A DNA stretch of 64,000 nucleotides. Source: an uncultured Methanobacteriaceae archaeon (GTDB lineage: Archaea; Methanobacteriota; Methanobacteria; Methanobacteriales; Methanobacteriaceae). Below the pieces are notes generated by a model, which searched no databases, was not told where the DNA came from, and saw only the letters and a program-made list of their open reading frames with translations. Every line of letters begins with the position of its first letter. Position 1 is the first letter of the stretch. The stretch covers positions 16,776-80,775 of the forward strand of contig CACZOU010000064.1 in the NCBI GenBank assembly GCA_902782945.1, in the 5' to 3' direction. The position numbers were made by a program, and so were the translations under genes. This document shows positions 29,585 through 39,456 of the stretch, piece by piece.

Positions 29585-30688
29585 CTAATTACCTACTATT
29601 TCTTTTAATATTTTAATAAATTTCTCATTTTTAGGGTGTGTTTCAACACTAATACGTATATAATATTCATCAAGACCATAAAAACTAGTACAATCTCTTA
29701 CAATAATTCCTTTTTCCATGAGTTTTGATGTTAATTCTTTTGCTGTGAATCCACTATTTCTTACGTCTATTAACAAGTAATTTGATTTTGATTTATATAT
29801 GTGTAGATTATCTATTGCATTAACACTTTCATAGAGATATTCTCGTTCAGCAATACTTTTTTTGGTAGATTCTTTAATGAATTCCTTGTCAGCTAATGTT
29901 GCAAGTACTGCTTTTTGTGAAGGTACTGTTAAGCTGAATACTGGTTTTATTCTTGATATTTTTTCAAGTAATTCTGGATTAGATAGTCCATATCCTATTC
30001 TTAATCCTGCTAATCCCATTACTTTTGAAAATGTTCTTATTATGAATACATTATCATATTTATCGAGTAGATTTACATTGTTTACTTCTGAAAATTCCCA
30101 GTATGCTTCATCAATAACTACAAGAGCATCTGTTGATTCAATAATTTTTATGATATCTTCTTGTGGAATTAGTCCACCTGTTGGGTTATTTGGTGTACAG
30201 AGGAAAATTACCTTTGTTTTATCAGTAATATTATCTAACACTGATTGTACATCTAATTTGTTTTCTTTAACATTCCATTTTGCATACACTGCTTTAGCAT
30301 TGTATTGTTTAAATGTGAATGAGTAGTACATGTATGTTGGTGGATGTACAATGAATTCATCCCCAGGGTCTATGAGTGTTTTTGCTAATATGTCTAATAA
30401 TTCATCAGCTCCGTCACCTGTTACTATTACCTGGTTTTTATTTACTCCTGCATACTCAGCTATTTTTTCTTTTAAGTATTCATGGTTTGATTCAGGATAT
30501 CTGTTCATTTCTGGAATTGCATTTAGTATTGCTTCTTTTACTCCTGGTGCGGGACCCCATGGGTTTTCATTTGATCCGAGTTTTAAAATTTCATTTTCTG
30601 GGACACCATATTTTTCAGAGATTTCTTTTTTAGATTTACCTGGAACATAGGTGTCAAATTCATCAATTATTGCTCTTGTTTTTACCAT
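29585..30688 (-). CDS. hisC: Histidinol-phosphate aminotransferase
   Basis: This PLP enzyme of histidine synthesis converts imidazole acetol phosphate to histidinol phosphate. It is a fold-type I aminotransferase with KLGSNENPWGPAPG at the N-terminus, TPNNPTGGLI (about residue 155) and VIDEAYWEFS. The PLP lysine is in RTFSKVMGLAGLRIGYG (about residue 222). At 367 residues it is complete. It lies 11 bases downstream of the hexapeptide-repeat gene, preceded by GTGAT. No other his gene is in the window. Confidence 0.93.
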   Translation of the reverse strand: MVKTRAIIDEFDTYVPGKSKKEISEKYGVPENEILKLGSNENPWGPAPGVKEAILNAIPEMNRYPESNHEYLKEKIAEYAGVNKNQVIVTGDGADELLDILAKTLIDPGDEFIVHPPTYMYYSFTFKQYNAKAVYAKWNVKENKLDVQSVLDNITDKTKVIFLCTPNNPTGGLIPQEDIIKIIESTDALVVIDEAYWEFSEVNNVNLLDKYDNVFIIRTFSKVMGLAGLRIGYGLSNPELLEKISRIKPVFSLTVPSQKAVLATLADKEFIKESTKKSIAEREYLYESVNAIDNLHIYKSKSNYLLIDVRNSGFTAKELTSKLMEKGIIVRDCTSFYGLDEYYIRISVETHPKNEKFIKILKEIVGN

Positions 30689-30699
30689 ATAATCACGTT

Positions 30700-31164
30700 T
30701 TATTCTTTGAATGCTAATTTTACATATTCATCAGCATTATTTGTAATACCTTCTATTTCTTCTTTTGTTAATTGTCTGACTGCTTTAGCAGGTGAACCTA
30801 TTATTAATGATCCTTCAGGGAATGTTTTATGTTCTGTCACTAGTGCTCCTGCTCCTACTAAACAATTTTTTGTAATATGTGCGCCATTTAATATTACAGA
30901 TCCCATACCGATTAGCACGTTATCATCTATTGTACAGCCGTGTACTGTGGCGTTATGTCCAATGGATACATGTTTACCTATTTTTACAGGATAATCTTTA
31001 CTTACATGTATAACACAGTTATCTTGTACATTTGAATTTTCATCGATAGAGATTGGTTCAATATCTCCTCTTACTACTGCATTATACCATATGGATACGT
31101 TATCTTTTAGGTCTACGTCTCCAATTACTTTGGCTCCTTCATAAATTTTATTTTTATCAGACAT
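30700..31164 (-). CDS. Gamma-carbonic-anhydrase-like hexapeptide-repeat protein
   Basis: This left-handed beta-helix protein belongs to the gamma carbonic anhydrase (YrdA/PaaY) family. Hexapeptide repeats run from residue 8 to about 125. They include the family signature SIWYNAVVRGD and the three metal-binding histidines in VIHVS, SIGHNATVHG. GTGAT precedes the ATG at 31164. It is cotranscribed with hisC. Whether it has carbonic anhydrase activity cannot be told, since many relatives show none. Confidence 0.88.
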   Translation of the reverse strand: MSDKNKIYEGAKVIGDVDLKDNVSIWYNAVVRGDIEPISIDENSNVQDNCVIHVSKDYPVKIGKHVSIGHNATVHGCTIDDNVLIGMGSVILNGAHITKNCLVGAGALVTEHKTFPEGSLIIGSPAKAVRQLTKEEIEGITNNADEYVKLAFKE

Positions 31165-31457
31165 GTTATCACTTTTTTTTATTTCATTTGTGTTCTATGT
31201 ATTATTTTTTCTTTTTATCTAGTATTGAATTTTATTATTCTTTTTATTATATTTTTTAGGATGTTATTTTATTTTGTTTTTTTAGTTTGTAGGACTTTTT
31301 TTTTGGATGTTTGTTTCTTATTGTTTTCTGATATCTTTTTTAGATGTGGTAATTGTTTTATGTTTTTTATTATAATATAATTCTATTTTATACGAACGAT
31401 AAATTACTAATTTATTAATATTTGGAATTATAAATAACATATTTAACTAAAAAATTC

Positions 31458-32183
31458 GTGATTACTGTGAATATACAACCAACTTACTCCTCATTAGATT
31501 ATCCTGGAAAAATGTCCTTAGTTTTATTTACGCCGGGATGTGACCTTAGATGTAAATATTGTCATAATCCTCAGTTATTAAAAAATGAACATCTTACAAA
31601 ATGGGATATAGAAGAAATAGAAGAAGAAGTTGAAAAGAATCTGGATTTTATTGATGGTATAGTTCTTAGTGGTGGTGAACCATTATTACATCTTGATGTT
31701 ATTAAAAATTTTATTAAACAAGCTAAAGATTCTAATTTGTTAGTTAAGTTAGATACTAACGGATTACATCCGGATGAAATTTCGGAAATAATAGATGATT
31801 TAGATTATGTGGCAATGGATATCAAAGCACCATTAGATAAATATTATAAAATAAGTGATATATATCCAAGTAATACTAAAGAAACTATTAATAGAACAAT
31901 AGAAATTATATTAGAACATAATGTATTTCTTGAATGTCGAACAACATACGTTCCACAACTACTAACACCACAAGACATATACGATTTAACAAAAGATCTT
32001 AAATGTGACATGTATACAATACAGCAATTTAGAAATAGGGTAACATATGATTCAAGATTAGCAGATTATGAAGAACCAAATCCTGAAGAATTATTAAAAA
32101 TAATAAAAAGTCTAGATACAACAATACCAGAAATACATATAAAATCCAACCAATTTGGAAACCAAATCATAAAGAAAGAGTAG
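31458..32183 (+). CDS. nrdG: Anaerobic ribonucleotide-reductase-activating radical SAM protein
   Basis: This radical SAM enzyme has the cluster motif CDLRCKYC (about residues 29-36), followed by VLSGGEPLLH (about residue 70). It resembles the activase that puts a glycyl radical on class III ribonucleotide reductase; no nrdD is nearby, so the partner is unproven. The start is GTG 31458 or GTG 31467; the sequence GTGAT at 31458-31462 could be a Shine-Dalgarno sequence for the latter. A TATA-like ttataaat at about 31427-31434 would place transcription start close to 31458, so a leaderless message is possible. The next gene follows after 6 bases. Confidence 0.82.
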   Translation: MITVNIQPTYSSLDYPGKMSLVLFTPGCDLRCKYCHNPQLLKNEHLTKWDIEEIEEEVEKNLDFIDGIVLSGGEPLLHLDVIKNFIKQAKDSNLLVKLDTNGLHPDEISEIIDDLDYVAMDIKAPLDKYYKISDIYPSNTKETINRTIEIILEHNVFLECRTTYVPQLLTPQDIYDLTKDLKCDMYTIQQFRNRVTYDSRLADYEEPNPEELLKIIKSLDTTIPEIHIKSNQFGNQIIKKE

Positions 32184-32189
32184 AGAAAA

Positions 32190-33323
32190 ATGCCAATATT
32201 ATTACTAGGAAACAAAGATATTGATTTAATTAGTGGTAAAAGAAATATTACCATAAGAAGAAGATGGAAACAACCACTATACCCAGGAGATCACCTCTAC
32301 TGCTATTGGAATATTCTGTCGAAAGAACGAGAAAAACTATTCGAAGCAGAAGTAACTCACGTAGATATATTAACCTTTGAAGACGTTATTCAAGATCATG
32401 AATTGGCGGCAAAACTAGGATACAAAAGCACAAAAGAACTAGAAAAAGACCTTAGAAAAACATATCCCAACAACACAAAAAACAAGGATGAATTCCAAGT
32501 ATTTCAATTCAAAAAATTACATGTAAGCCAATGGGAAGGCTCAGCAATAAATCAAAAGAATATAATCATAAAAAAAGCAGACGTACTCTTTGAAATGGGA
32601 AAATACAAACAATCATCAATATGCTATAAAGTAGCATTAGAATATGACCATGATGATGTTCAGTTATTAAATAGAATAGGAGATAACCTATCACGTCTGG
32701 GACAATTTGGTGATGCAATAAAACACTATAAAAAAGCAATAAAAATAGAACCAAACAATGAATACTTATACAATAACATAGCAATAGCATATCTAAACAA
32801 ACGTGAACCAGATAAAGCTCTGAAAGTAAACAACAAAGCATTACATGTTAATCCAGAAAATACAACAGTACTTTACTGGAGAGGATTAATTTATGAAATG
32901 TTAAATGATTTTGAAAAAGCATTAATTTGCTTTAACAAGGTCTTAGAAATAGATGATACTGACCCTGATGTATGGAATGAAAAAGGAACAGTTCTTAACA
33001 TGTTAGGGAAAAGTGAGGAAGCACTAGCTGCATATGATAAGTCAATAGAATTATGTTTAGATGATACAGATGATTCAAATACATGGGCAAGTAAAGGAAA
33101 CACATTGCTAGGATTACAAAGATATGATGAAGCAATAGAATGCTATAATCATGCATTAAAAGTAGATACAAACAATGCAATAATATTAAATAATAAAGGA
33201 GTAGCATACATGGAACTAGGAGATTTCAGGGATGCAATTGAATGTTTTACTAAAGTATTAGTAATGTATCCAGATAATCCTGATGCTCAGGTACTACAAG
33301 AAGTATGTCTAGAAAATCTATAA
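32190..33323 (+). CDS. ASCH-like domain plus tetratricopeptide-repeat protein
   Basis: The N-terminal 110 residues look like an ASCH/PUA-type RNA-binding fold (ISGKRNITIRRRWKQPLYPGDHLYCYW). From about residue 120 to the end are about seven TPR units of 34 residues with patterns such as LGRLGQFGDAIKHYKKAI-like helices and WNEKGTVLNMLGKSEEALA. TPRs usually bind partner proteins. It begins 6 bases after the radical SAM gene and is probably cotranscribed. The pairing of an RNA-binding-like domain with TPRs suggests an RNA-associated scaffold, which is inference. Confidence 0.75.
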   Translation: MPILLLGNKDIDLISGKRNITIRRRWKQPLYPGDHLYCYWNILSKEREKLFEAEVTHVDILTFEDVIQDHELAAKLGYKSTKELEKDLRKTYPNNTKNKDEFQVFQFKKLHVSQWEGSAINQKNIIIKKADVLFEMGKYKQSSICYKVALEYDHDDVQLLNRIGDNLSRLGQFGDAIKHYKKAIKIEPNNEYLYNNIAIAYLNKREPDKALKVNNKALHVNPENTTVLYWRGLIYEMLNDFEKALICFNKVLEIDDTDPDVWNEKGTVLNMLGKSEEALAAYDKSIELCLDDTDDSNTWASKGNTLLGLQRYDEAIECYNHALKVDTNNAIILNNKGVAYMELGDFRDAIECFTKVLVMYPDNPDAQVLQEVCLENL

Positions 33324-33342
33324 AAAACAATTCTCACTTTTT

Positions 33343-34083
33343 TTATTCAATTTCAAATAATTCACCAAGATAACTTTTACTACTAGTTTTAACTAATGAG
33401 GGAATATGGCCTGTTTTGCCAAGAATTTCACCTTTAATAACCATTACTCCATCATAGTAATCATGATAATCCTCTGCATGAGTTAAAGCATTATGAACAA
33501 TGTCATCATCACAATCACCTACACCATAATTACCAATACATGTAGCAAGACTATCAGAAATACTGCTTTGTCTACTAAAAACAATTGTAGCATCAGTTTT
33601 ACCAAAACTCTTGGATGGACCAGCAGATGATGACGTACAAATACCATAACCATGTGGTCTTGGCTTTATCTTAAATCCGATATTATATGAAAAACTACTA
33701 TCACCAGCATAAACTCCGATAACTACTTTCCTATTAGTTTTAAGAGCAATATCTCCGCCATTTTCAACAATTGAAAAACGACTGCCTTTACTAATAAGAT
33801 AATTTAAACAAACTTCACTAATACTTCCTGCAACAGAAGACATAGGACCAGTATCAGAGATTTCACCGGCAACAGTCATTAATTTAAGTATTGTTTCATC
33901 AGAAATTATAGGAACTGGTTTATAACCGGCAAATAGTGGATTACTATTTATGGTATTCTGTATGATTCTTCTTTCTTTCTTAATTAGTTGTGTTAAATCT
34001 ATATTAATATCACTTTTTAATGAAATATGGGTTGATTCTATATTTATATTCTTAGAATAAATTCTATTTTCCATAGTAATCAT
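33343..34083 (-). CDS. UPF0280 family protein
   Basis: This conserved archaeal protein belongs to the UPF0280 family, distantly related to the FMN transferase ApbE. Recognisable stretches are NPLFAGYKPVPI, MTVAGEISDTGPMSSVAGSI (about residue 68) and SSSAGPSKSFGKTDATIVF (about residue 160). At 246 residues it is normal. The start is uncertain between ATG 34083 and ATG 34074. It is convergent with the TPR gene, with only 19 bases between stops. Its biochemical role is unknown. Confidence 0.85.
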   Translation of the reverse strand: MITMENRIYSKNINIESTHISLKSDINIDLTQLIKKERRIIQNTINSNPLFAGYKPVPIISDETILKLMTVAGEISDTGPMSSVAGSISEVCLNYLISKGSRFSIVENGGDIALKTNRKVVIGVYAGDSSFSYNIGFKIKPRPHGYGICTSSSAGPSKSFGKTDATIVFSRQSSISDSLATCIGNYGVGDCDDDIVHNALTHAEDYHDYYDGVMVIKGEILGKTGHIPSLVKTSSKSYLGELFEIE

Positions 34084-34220
34084 TCTTCTTTTCTCAATTA
34101 ATTAATATTGTTGTTACTTATTAACAATGAAAATAATCAGTATATTATATATAAAATTATAATATTAGTTATTAACAAATATATTTAACATATTTAAAAT
34201 AAAAAGGGGGCATAATTTTC

Positions 34221-35135
34221 ATGATGCCAAAGCCAAATAACTCTAGAACTAATAATAAAAATAACAATGATTTCCAGAGAGCAGGTTCAGAGAAAATATT
34301 ACTAGAAACAAAACCAAATATTTTCTGCTATTGTGAGAATTTTATATTTAAAATAATATTACTATTTATATTAGTATTCTTATTTGCTCCAATAGTCACG
34401 ATATTCTATAATATTCAAGATACACTATTAACATCATTTCAAATGAATTTCACAAATTTAACATCAATAATGGAATTACTATTAATCTTCTGTATATTAA
34501 TTGTACTTGTAAAGATATTATTAGATATTCTTGACTGGAATTATACTAAATATGTCTTAACAAATCAGAGAATCATTATTCAAAGAGGTTTTTTCCGTAA
34601 AGAAAAAATCATGATGCCTTACAGAAAAGTACAGGATATCGAAATTTCTCAGAACATGTTAGAGAGAATTATTAATGTAGGGGATATTCTTATTTATGGT
34701 GGTCATGATAATTCTGATACAATTCTTGATGATATACCAGACCCTAAAAGTGCAGAAGAGATAATTCTTAGCCATATAAGTGATTATAATGAATATCCTC
34801 CTAATTATCCACCTAATTATAATCCTAACTATTATAATAACGGATATAACAGGAATTATGGATATGATGATAGATATGATAATAGAGAATATGATGATAG
34901 ATATGATTATCATGAATATAATCGGTATGAGGAGAATAATCAAGCTCCCCCAATAGAAAATAGGAATTATTATAGGGATGATAATGATTATTCTCATGAA
35001 CAAGAAAATAACTCACAGAATAATTCCTTTATTAATAAATGGAATAAAAATAAACAAAAATATAAAAAATCTAAAATGAATAAGGATGAAATTATGGAAA
35101 GACATCAAAGAATGTTCAAAAAATATAATGAATAA
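34221..35135 (+). CDS. Membrane PH-domain (bPH2/YdbS-like) protein with Tyr/Asn/Asp-rich tail
   Basis: After a short hydrophilic start, two transmembrane helices (about residues 46-70 and 85-105) lead into a bacterial PH-like domain. Its hallmarks are YVLTNQRIIIQRGFFRKEKIMMPYRKVQDIEI and ERIINVGDILIYGG (residues about 110-165). From about 195 to 270 the chain is very low complexity, almost all Tyr, Asn, Asp, Arg and Pro with imperfect units such as YDDRYDNREYDDRYD. A basic C-terminus of about 35 residues (KWNKNKQKYKKSKMNK) ends it. GGGGG lies 12-16 bases before the ATG. The function is unknown. Confidence 0.78.
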   Translation: MMPKPNNSRTNNKNNNDFQRAGSEKILLETKPNIFCYCENFIFKIILLFILVFLFAPIVTIFYNIQDTLLTSFQMNFTNLTSIMELLLIFCILIVLVKILLDILDWNYTKYVLTNQRIIIQRGFFRKEKIMMPYRKVQDIEISQNMLERIINVGDILIYGGHDNSDTILDDIPDPKSAEEIILSHISDYNEYPPNYPPNYNPNYYNNGYNRNYGYDDRYDNREYDDRYDYHEYNRYEENNQAPPIENRNYYRDDNDYSHEQENNSQNNSFINKWNKNKQKYKKSKMNKDEIMERHQRMFKKYNE

Positions 35136-35199
35136 ACTTAATCCTTTTTATCCTTCTTTTTCTATTTATTTTTAAAAATTTTTTTAACTGGATGAAAGC

Positions 35200-36360
35200 A
35201 TGACGAATTATGATATAATTGTAGTTGGTGGTGGACCAATAGGATCTACATATGCATATAAGATGGCTAAATTAGGATATGATGTAGCTCTTTTTGATAT
35301 GAAAAACAGGATAGGTCAACCATTACAATGTGCGGGAATAGTGTCAACAAACATAAAGGATACTAAGAATTTACCTGAAGAATTCATATCAAATAAAGTT
35401 AAAGGAGCTAACTTGTTATCACCTAATGGAACAAGTATCACAGTAGAGAAAGATGATAATTCAGCATATGTGTTAGATAGAGTGTTATATGATAAATATC
35501 TATTTAACAGAGCAGTAGATGCTGGAGCAACTGCTTTTTATGGAGAACGTGTTCTTGATGTCGATATGGATAACACAAGAATAACAACAACTAATGGAAA
35601 ATATTCATCTAACATAATAGCAGTAGCATGTGGTCCAAATTCAGCGACATCAAAGAAAATGAATCCTAATTTTAAAGAAGAATCCTACACGGGTATTCAA
35701 TATACATTAAAAACAGAACCATCAGACACAGAATACGTTGATGTAAGAGTAAATACAAGTATATTGCCCGGATTTATATGGAAAATACCAGTATCTCCAA
35801 CAGAACAAAGGTTAGGATTATTTACCAATGGATCACATAAACAGGCAAATCAAATACTAACAAACATGATGGATTCAGGTAGTACTATCATTCAAAAACA
35901 CTATGGGTTAATCCCAAGATTTAACGTTAATAAGAAAATAGTTGAAAACAACACAATCCTCCTAGGTGATTCAGCAAATCAAATAAAACCAACGACTGGT
36001 GGAGGATTAGTGACAGGATTTAACTGTACAACTATAGCAGCAAAAAATTCAAATAAAATGCTGGAAGAAGACAATAATAACTATCTAAAACAATACGAAA
36101 CAGAATATCATAAAAAATATGATAGTGAATTCAAAGCACAACAAAATGTACAGAAAATAATCAAAAGTATGGATGAAGATGACTTCAATTACATGTTCAA
36201 GGAATTAAAGGATAACAACGTTGATAAAATAATATCAGAATATGGAGATATGGATAACCAAGTTCCATTACTAAAACAATTAGTGAAAACAGGAGTAATA
36301 TTTAAACTATTACCAAAAATAGGTGTAAGGAGACTGAAAAATATATGGAAATCACTGTAA
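35200..36360 (+). CDS. Geranylgeranyl reductase family FAD protein
   Basis: This flavoprotein belongs to the geranylgeranyl reductase family that saturates isoprenoid chains of archaeal lipids or related quinones. Motifs are DIIVVGGGPIGSTYAYKMA (FAD binding, residue 4), CAGIVS (about residue 46) and GDSANQIKPTTGGGLVTG (about residue 250). At 386 residues it is full length. The last 16 bases overlap the start of the tRNA methyltransferase gene, suggesting coupling. A second paralogue lies at 56503-57708; which one is the digeranylgeranylglycerophospholipid reductase cannot be read from sequence. Confidence 0.85.
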   Translation: MTNYDIIVVGGGPIGSTYAYKMAKLGYDVALFDMKNRIGQPLQCAGIVSTNIKDTKNLPEEFISNKVKGANLLSPNGTSITVEKDDNSAYVLDRVLYDKYLFNRAVDAGATAFYGERVLDVDMDNTRITTTNGKYSSNIIAVACGPNSATSKKMNPNFKEESYTGIQYTLKTEPSDTEYVDVRVNTSILPGFIWKIPVSPTEQRLGLFTNGSHKQANQILTNMMDSGSTIIQKHYGLIPRFNVNKKIVENNTILLGDSANQIKPTTGGGLVTGFNCTTIAAKNSNKMLEEDNNNYLKQYETEYHKKYDSEFKAQQNVQKIIKSMDEDDFNYMFKELKDNNVDKIISEYGDMDNQVPLLKQLVKTGVIFKLLPKIGVRRLKNIWKSL

Positions 36361-37415
36361 TATTATCACAAGAAAATGAGACATTACCCCGAGCTGAACT
36401 TTTAGCTAGACTAGGTACACTTAATATTAAATATGAAATATTGAATGAATATCCAGGAATAGTAGAATTAGAGGTGGATGCTACAAAAGATGAAGTTAGT
36501 GAATTAGGTGCACATCTAGCATATACACATGAAATTTTATATACTATAAAAAAAACAACACCAGAAAACCTTCAAACAGCAATAGAATCAATAGACTGGA
36601 CAAAATATGTTAAAGATTCATTCAAAGTACGTGTAAAAAGAATGGGTAATGGTGATGTAGATAAAGATGGTATTGAAAGAAATATTGGAGGATATATTAA
36701 GAAAGAATCACAAATGCCTGTATCTTTAGATAACGCTGTTCATACAATAAAATTAGTATACACAGATCCAGAAGTAGTTACAAATGAATATAAAGAAACA
36801 TCCATAACAAGTTATAATAAAGTAATAATAACTGAATTAATAATAGAACAGAACAAGAGACATTTCTTTGATAACAAGCCACATAAACGTCCATATTTCC
36901 ATCCTGGATCAATGAGTCCAAAATTAGCTTTATGTATGGTTAACTTAGCAAGAGTTCATGAAAATGACACAGTACTTGATCCTTTCTGTGGAACAGGAGG
37001 AATACTAATAGAAGCTGGTGAACTAAATACAAAATTAATCGGCTCTGATATTGAAAAACAAATGTATGAAGGAACAAAATTAAACCTAGCTGCAGAGGGA
37101 TTTTCTGATTTTAAGATAATGTGGGAAGATGTACGCGATTTAAAATTAGATAAAAAAGTAGATGCAGTAGCAATGGATCCACCTTATGGTATATCAACAA
37201 CACTAGGTGGTGATGATACTAAACAATTGTATCATGAAGCATTGAATGCTATTTCATCATATCTTAAAGATGATGGATATATATGTATGGCAAGTCCTCA
37301 TTACATAGATTTAAATGAAGTAATAGAAGGAACACCTCTAAAAATAAAAGAACAACATTCAATAAGAATGCATAAAAGCTTAACACGTATAATTACTGTT
37401 TTAACAAAAAAATAG
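36345..37415 (+). CDS. trmG10: tRNA (guanine(10)-N2)-dimethyltransferase, Trm11/TrmG10 family
   Basis: This methyltransferase modifies G10 of archaeal tRNAs to m2G or m22G. A THUMP domain occupies roughly residues 50-150. The Rossmann-fold catalytic domain has DPFCGTGGILIEAG (about residue 210, SAM site) and the catalytic motif MDPPYGI (about residue 277). At 356 residues it is normal. It overlaps the reductase gene by 16 bases and is followed after 9 bases by the citramalate synthase gene, so the three are one transcript. Confidence 0.9.
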   Translation: MEITVILSQENETLPRAELLARLGTLNIKYEILNEYPGIVELEVDATKDEVSELGAHLAYTHEILYTIKKTTPENLQTAIESIDWTKYVKDSFKVRVKRMGNGDVDKDGIERNIGGYIKKESQMPVSLDNAVHTIKLVYTDPEVVTNEYKETSITSYNKVIITELIIEQNKRHFFDNKPHKRPYFHPGSMSPKLALCMVNLARVHENDTVLDPFCGTGGILIEAGELNTKLIGSDIEKQMYEGTKLNLAAEGFSDFKIMWEDVRDLKLDKKVDAVAMDPPYGISTTLGGDDTKQLYHEALNAISSYLKDDGYICMASPHYIDLNEVIEGTPLKIKEQHSIRMHKSLTRIITVLTKK

Positions 37416-37424
37416 GTGATATTC

Positions 37425-38918
37425 ATGTTAGATAATATAAAAATATTTGATACAACATTACGTGACGGAGAACAAACACCCGGCGTATTAATAACATCTA
37501 ATGAAAAGCTTAAAATAGCTCTAAAACTGGATGAATTAGGAGTAGATGTTATAGAAGCAGGTTCTGCAATAACTTCAAAGGGTGAACAAAAAAGTATTAA
37601 AACAATAACTGAAAACAATTTAGACGCTGAAATATGTAGTTTTGCTAGGCCTGTTAAAGTAGATATTGACACAGCACTAAACTGTGACGTGGATAGTATT
37701 CATTTAGTAATTCCATCATCTGATTTACATATACAATACAAATTAAGAAAGACAAGAGAACAAGTAGAACAGATGACAGTAAATGCTACAGAATATGCTA
37801 AAAGTCATGGTTTAATTGTAGAATTATCAACTGAGGATGCAACAAGAACAAGTATGGATGACCTTAAAAGATTATATAATTTAGGTATAGAAGCAGGAGC
37901 AGATCGTTTATGTGCATGTGATACGGTAGGTTTATTAACTCCTGAAAAATCATATGATTTCTATAAGGAATTAGCAACATTATCCAGACCTGTAAGTGTA
38001 CATTGTCATGATGATTTTGGATTAGCAGTAGCTAATACATTAATGGCATTAAATGCAGGTGCACAACAAGCACATGTTACCATAAATGGTTTAGGTGAAC
38101 GAGCAGGTAATGCATCATGTGAAGAAGTAGTAATGGCATTAGAAACATTATATCATATAGACACAGGAATAAACACGAAATTATTCTATGAAATATCACA
38201 CTTAGTTGAAACAATCTCTGGTGTAACATTACAATCCAACAAGGCGATAGTAGGAGAAAACGCTTTTGCACATGAATCAGGTATACATGCAGATGGAGTA
38301 CTTAAGAAATCTGAAACTTATGAACCAATAAAGCCAGAAACAGTAGGACATCGTCGCAGATTTGTATTAGGAAAACATGTAGGAAAACACGTTATAAATG
38401 AAAAAATAAAAGAAACAAATACCCAGGTAACAGAGGATGAATTAGACAGAATATTTAAACGAGTAAAATCATTATCTGACATGGGAAAAACAGTAACAGA
38501 TGTGGACTTACAAGCTATTACTGATGATATATTACATATTAATCCAGAGGATTCATTAATACTAGAGGAATATACAACAGTATCAGGAAATAAAGTAACC
38601 CCAACAGCATCTGTAAAAGTAAACATAAATAATAAGGAAAAAATAGAAGCAGGGGTAGGTGTCGGACCAGTAGATGCTGCAATAGAAGCAATACAGAAGA
38701 GTATTAAAGATACTGCAGATATTACATTAGAAGAGTATCATGTAGATGCAGTAACTGGTGGTACTGATGCATTAATTGATGTACTTGTAAAACTTAAACA
38801 TGAAGATAAAGTTATAACTGCAAGAAGTACTGAGCCGGATGTAATACTAGCAAGTGTGGAAGCATACTTGAAAGGAGTAAATAAGATTCTTACGGATGAT
38901 AAGAAGATGAGAAAATGA
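37425..38918 (+). CDS. cimA: (R)-citramalate synthase (LeuA/CimA/AksA family)
   Basis: This enzyme condenses acetyl-CoA with pyruvate to (R)-citramalate, opening the pyruvate route to isoleucine. [14 protein letters not shown] is the family signature; the next segment, [15 protein letters not shown], closely recalls the methanogen CimA rather than LeuA. A metal-binding [12 protein letters not shown] follows at about residue 197, and a C-terminal LeuA-type regulatory domain runs from about 380 to 497. I place the start at ATG 37425, because AGGTGAT at 37414-37420 would be its Shine-Dalgarno sequence and it overlaps the upstream GTG. The alternative is 2-isopropylmalate synthase. Confidence 0.8.
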   Translation: MLDNIKIFDTTLRDGEQTPGVLITSNEKLKIALKLDELGVDVIEAGSAITSKGEQKSIKTITENNLDAEICSFARPVKVDIDTALNCDVDSIHLVIPSSDLHIQYKLRKTREQVEQMTVNATEYAKSHGLIVELSTEDATRTSMDDLKRLYNLGIEAGADRLCACDTVGLLTPEKSYDFYKELATLSRPVSVHCHDDFGLAVANTLMALNAGAQQAHVTINGLGERAGNASCEEVVMALETLYHIDTGINTKLFYEISHLVETISGVTLQSNKAIVGENAFAHESGIHADGVLKKSETYEPIKPETVGHRRRFVLGKHVGKHVINEKIKETNTQVTEDELDRIFKRVKSLSDMGKTVTDVDLQAITDDILHINPEDSLILEEYTTVSGNKVTPTASVKVNINNKEKIEAGVGVGPVDAAIEAIQKSIKDTADITLEEYHVDAVTGGTDALIDVLVKLKHEDKVITARSTEPDVILASVEAYLKGVNKILTDDKKMRK

Positions 38919-39433
38919 ATGATTTACAGGCGGAATTACTTGAAAATTATGATATAACCATTCATTCCTATGAAGATAATCTTATAGAAAATGTTCCTGA
39001 TTTTTTAAGGAAGGTTGATGAGATCACTTCCTTAAAGGAGGATTCAATAATTCAATTATTGGATACTGATTATATTTGTGGCGAGAAGCATATTAATCAG
39101 GCAATATCCCAGGCAATAAAAGCTTTTGAGGAGAATCAGAACTTTGCTAATGATAAAGGATTAGAAATTTGTGTAAGATTATCTGCTCAAAAACAGATTA
39201 GTGAAGCATTAAAACTTCTTGGTATTAAAAATCAGTGTAATATTACTGTGGTTTACATTAATGTACTTGACGAACAGATAGTTAAAATGGAAGAATTATT
39301 ATCTAATAGAAATGATGATTTAATTAATACTATTGATTCAGATAAGATTATGAAGTCTTATAATTTATCTAGTGATAAAAATATGGTGGATAGAATTAAT
39401 GAGAAGATTGCTTTATTAGCAATCAAAAATTAA
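38915..39433 (+). CDS. cgi121: KEOPS complex Cgi121-like subunit
   Basis: This is probably Cgi121, the regulatory subunit of KEOPS, which makes the t6A modification of tRNA. The support is the pattern around residues 55-105: [20 protein letters not shown] and [20 protein letters not shown], matching Cgi121's tRNA-end-binding core. At 172 residues it fits. The ATG overlaps the cimA stop by four bases (ATGA). The partner genes kae1, bud32 and pcc1 are not in the window. The assignment rests on pattern recognition rather than a profile score. Confidence 0.72.
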   Translation: MNDLQAELLENYDITIHSYEDNLIENVPDFLRKVDEITSLKEDSIIQLLDTDYICGEKHINQAISQAIKAFEENQNFANDKGLEICVRLSAQKQISEALKLLGIKNQCNITVVYINVLDEQIVKMEELLSNRNDDLINTIDSDKIMKSYNLSSDKNMVDRINEKIALLAIKN

Positions 39434-39456
39434 CTAAATACTCTTCTCCTTTTTTT

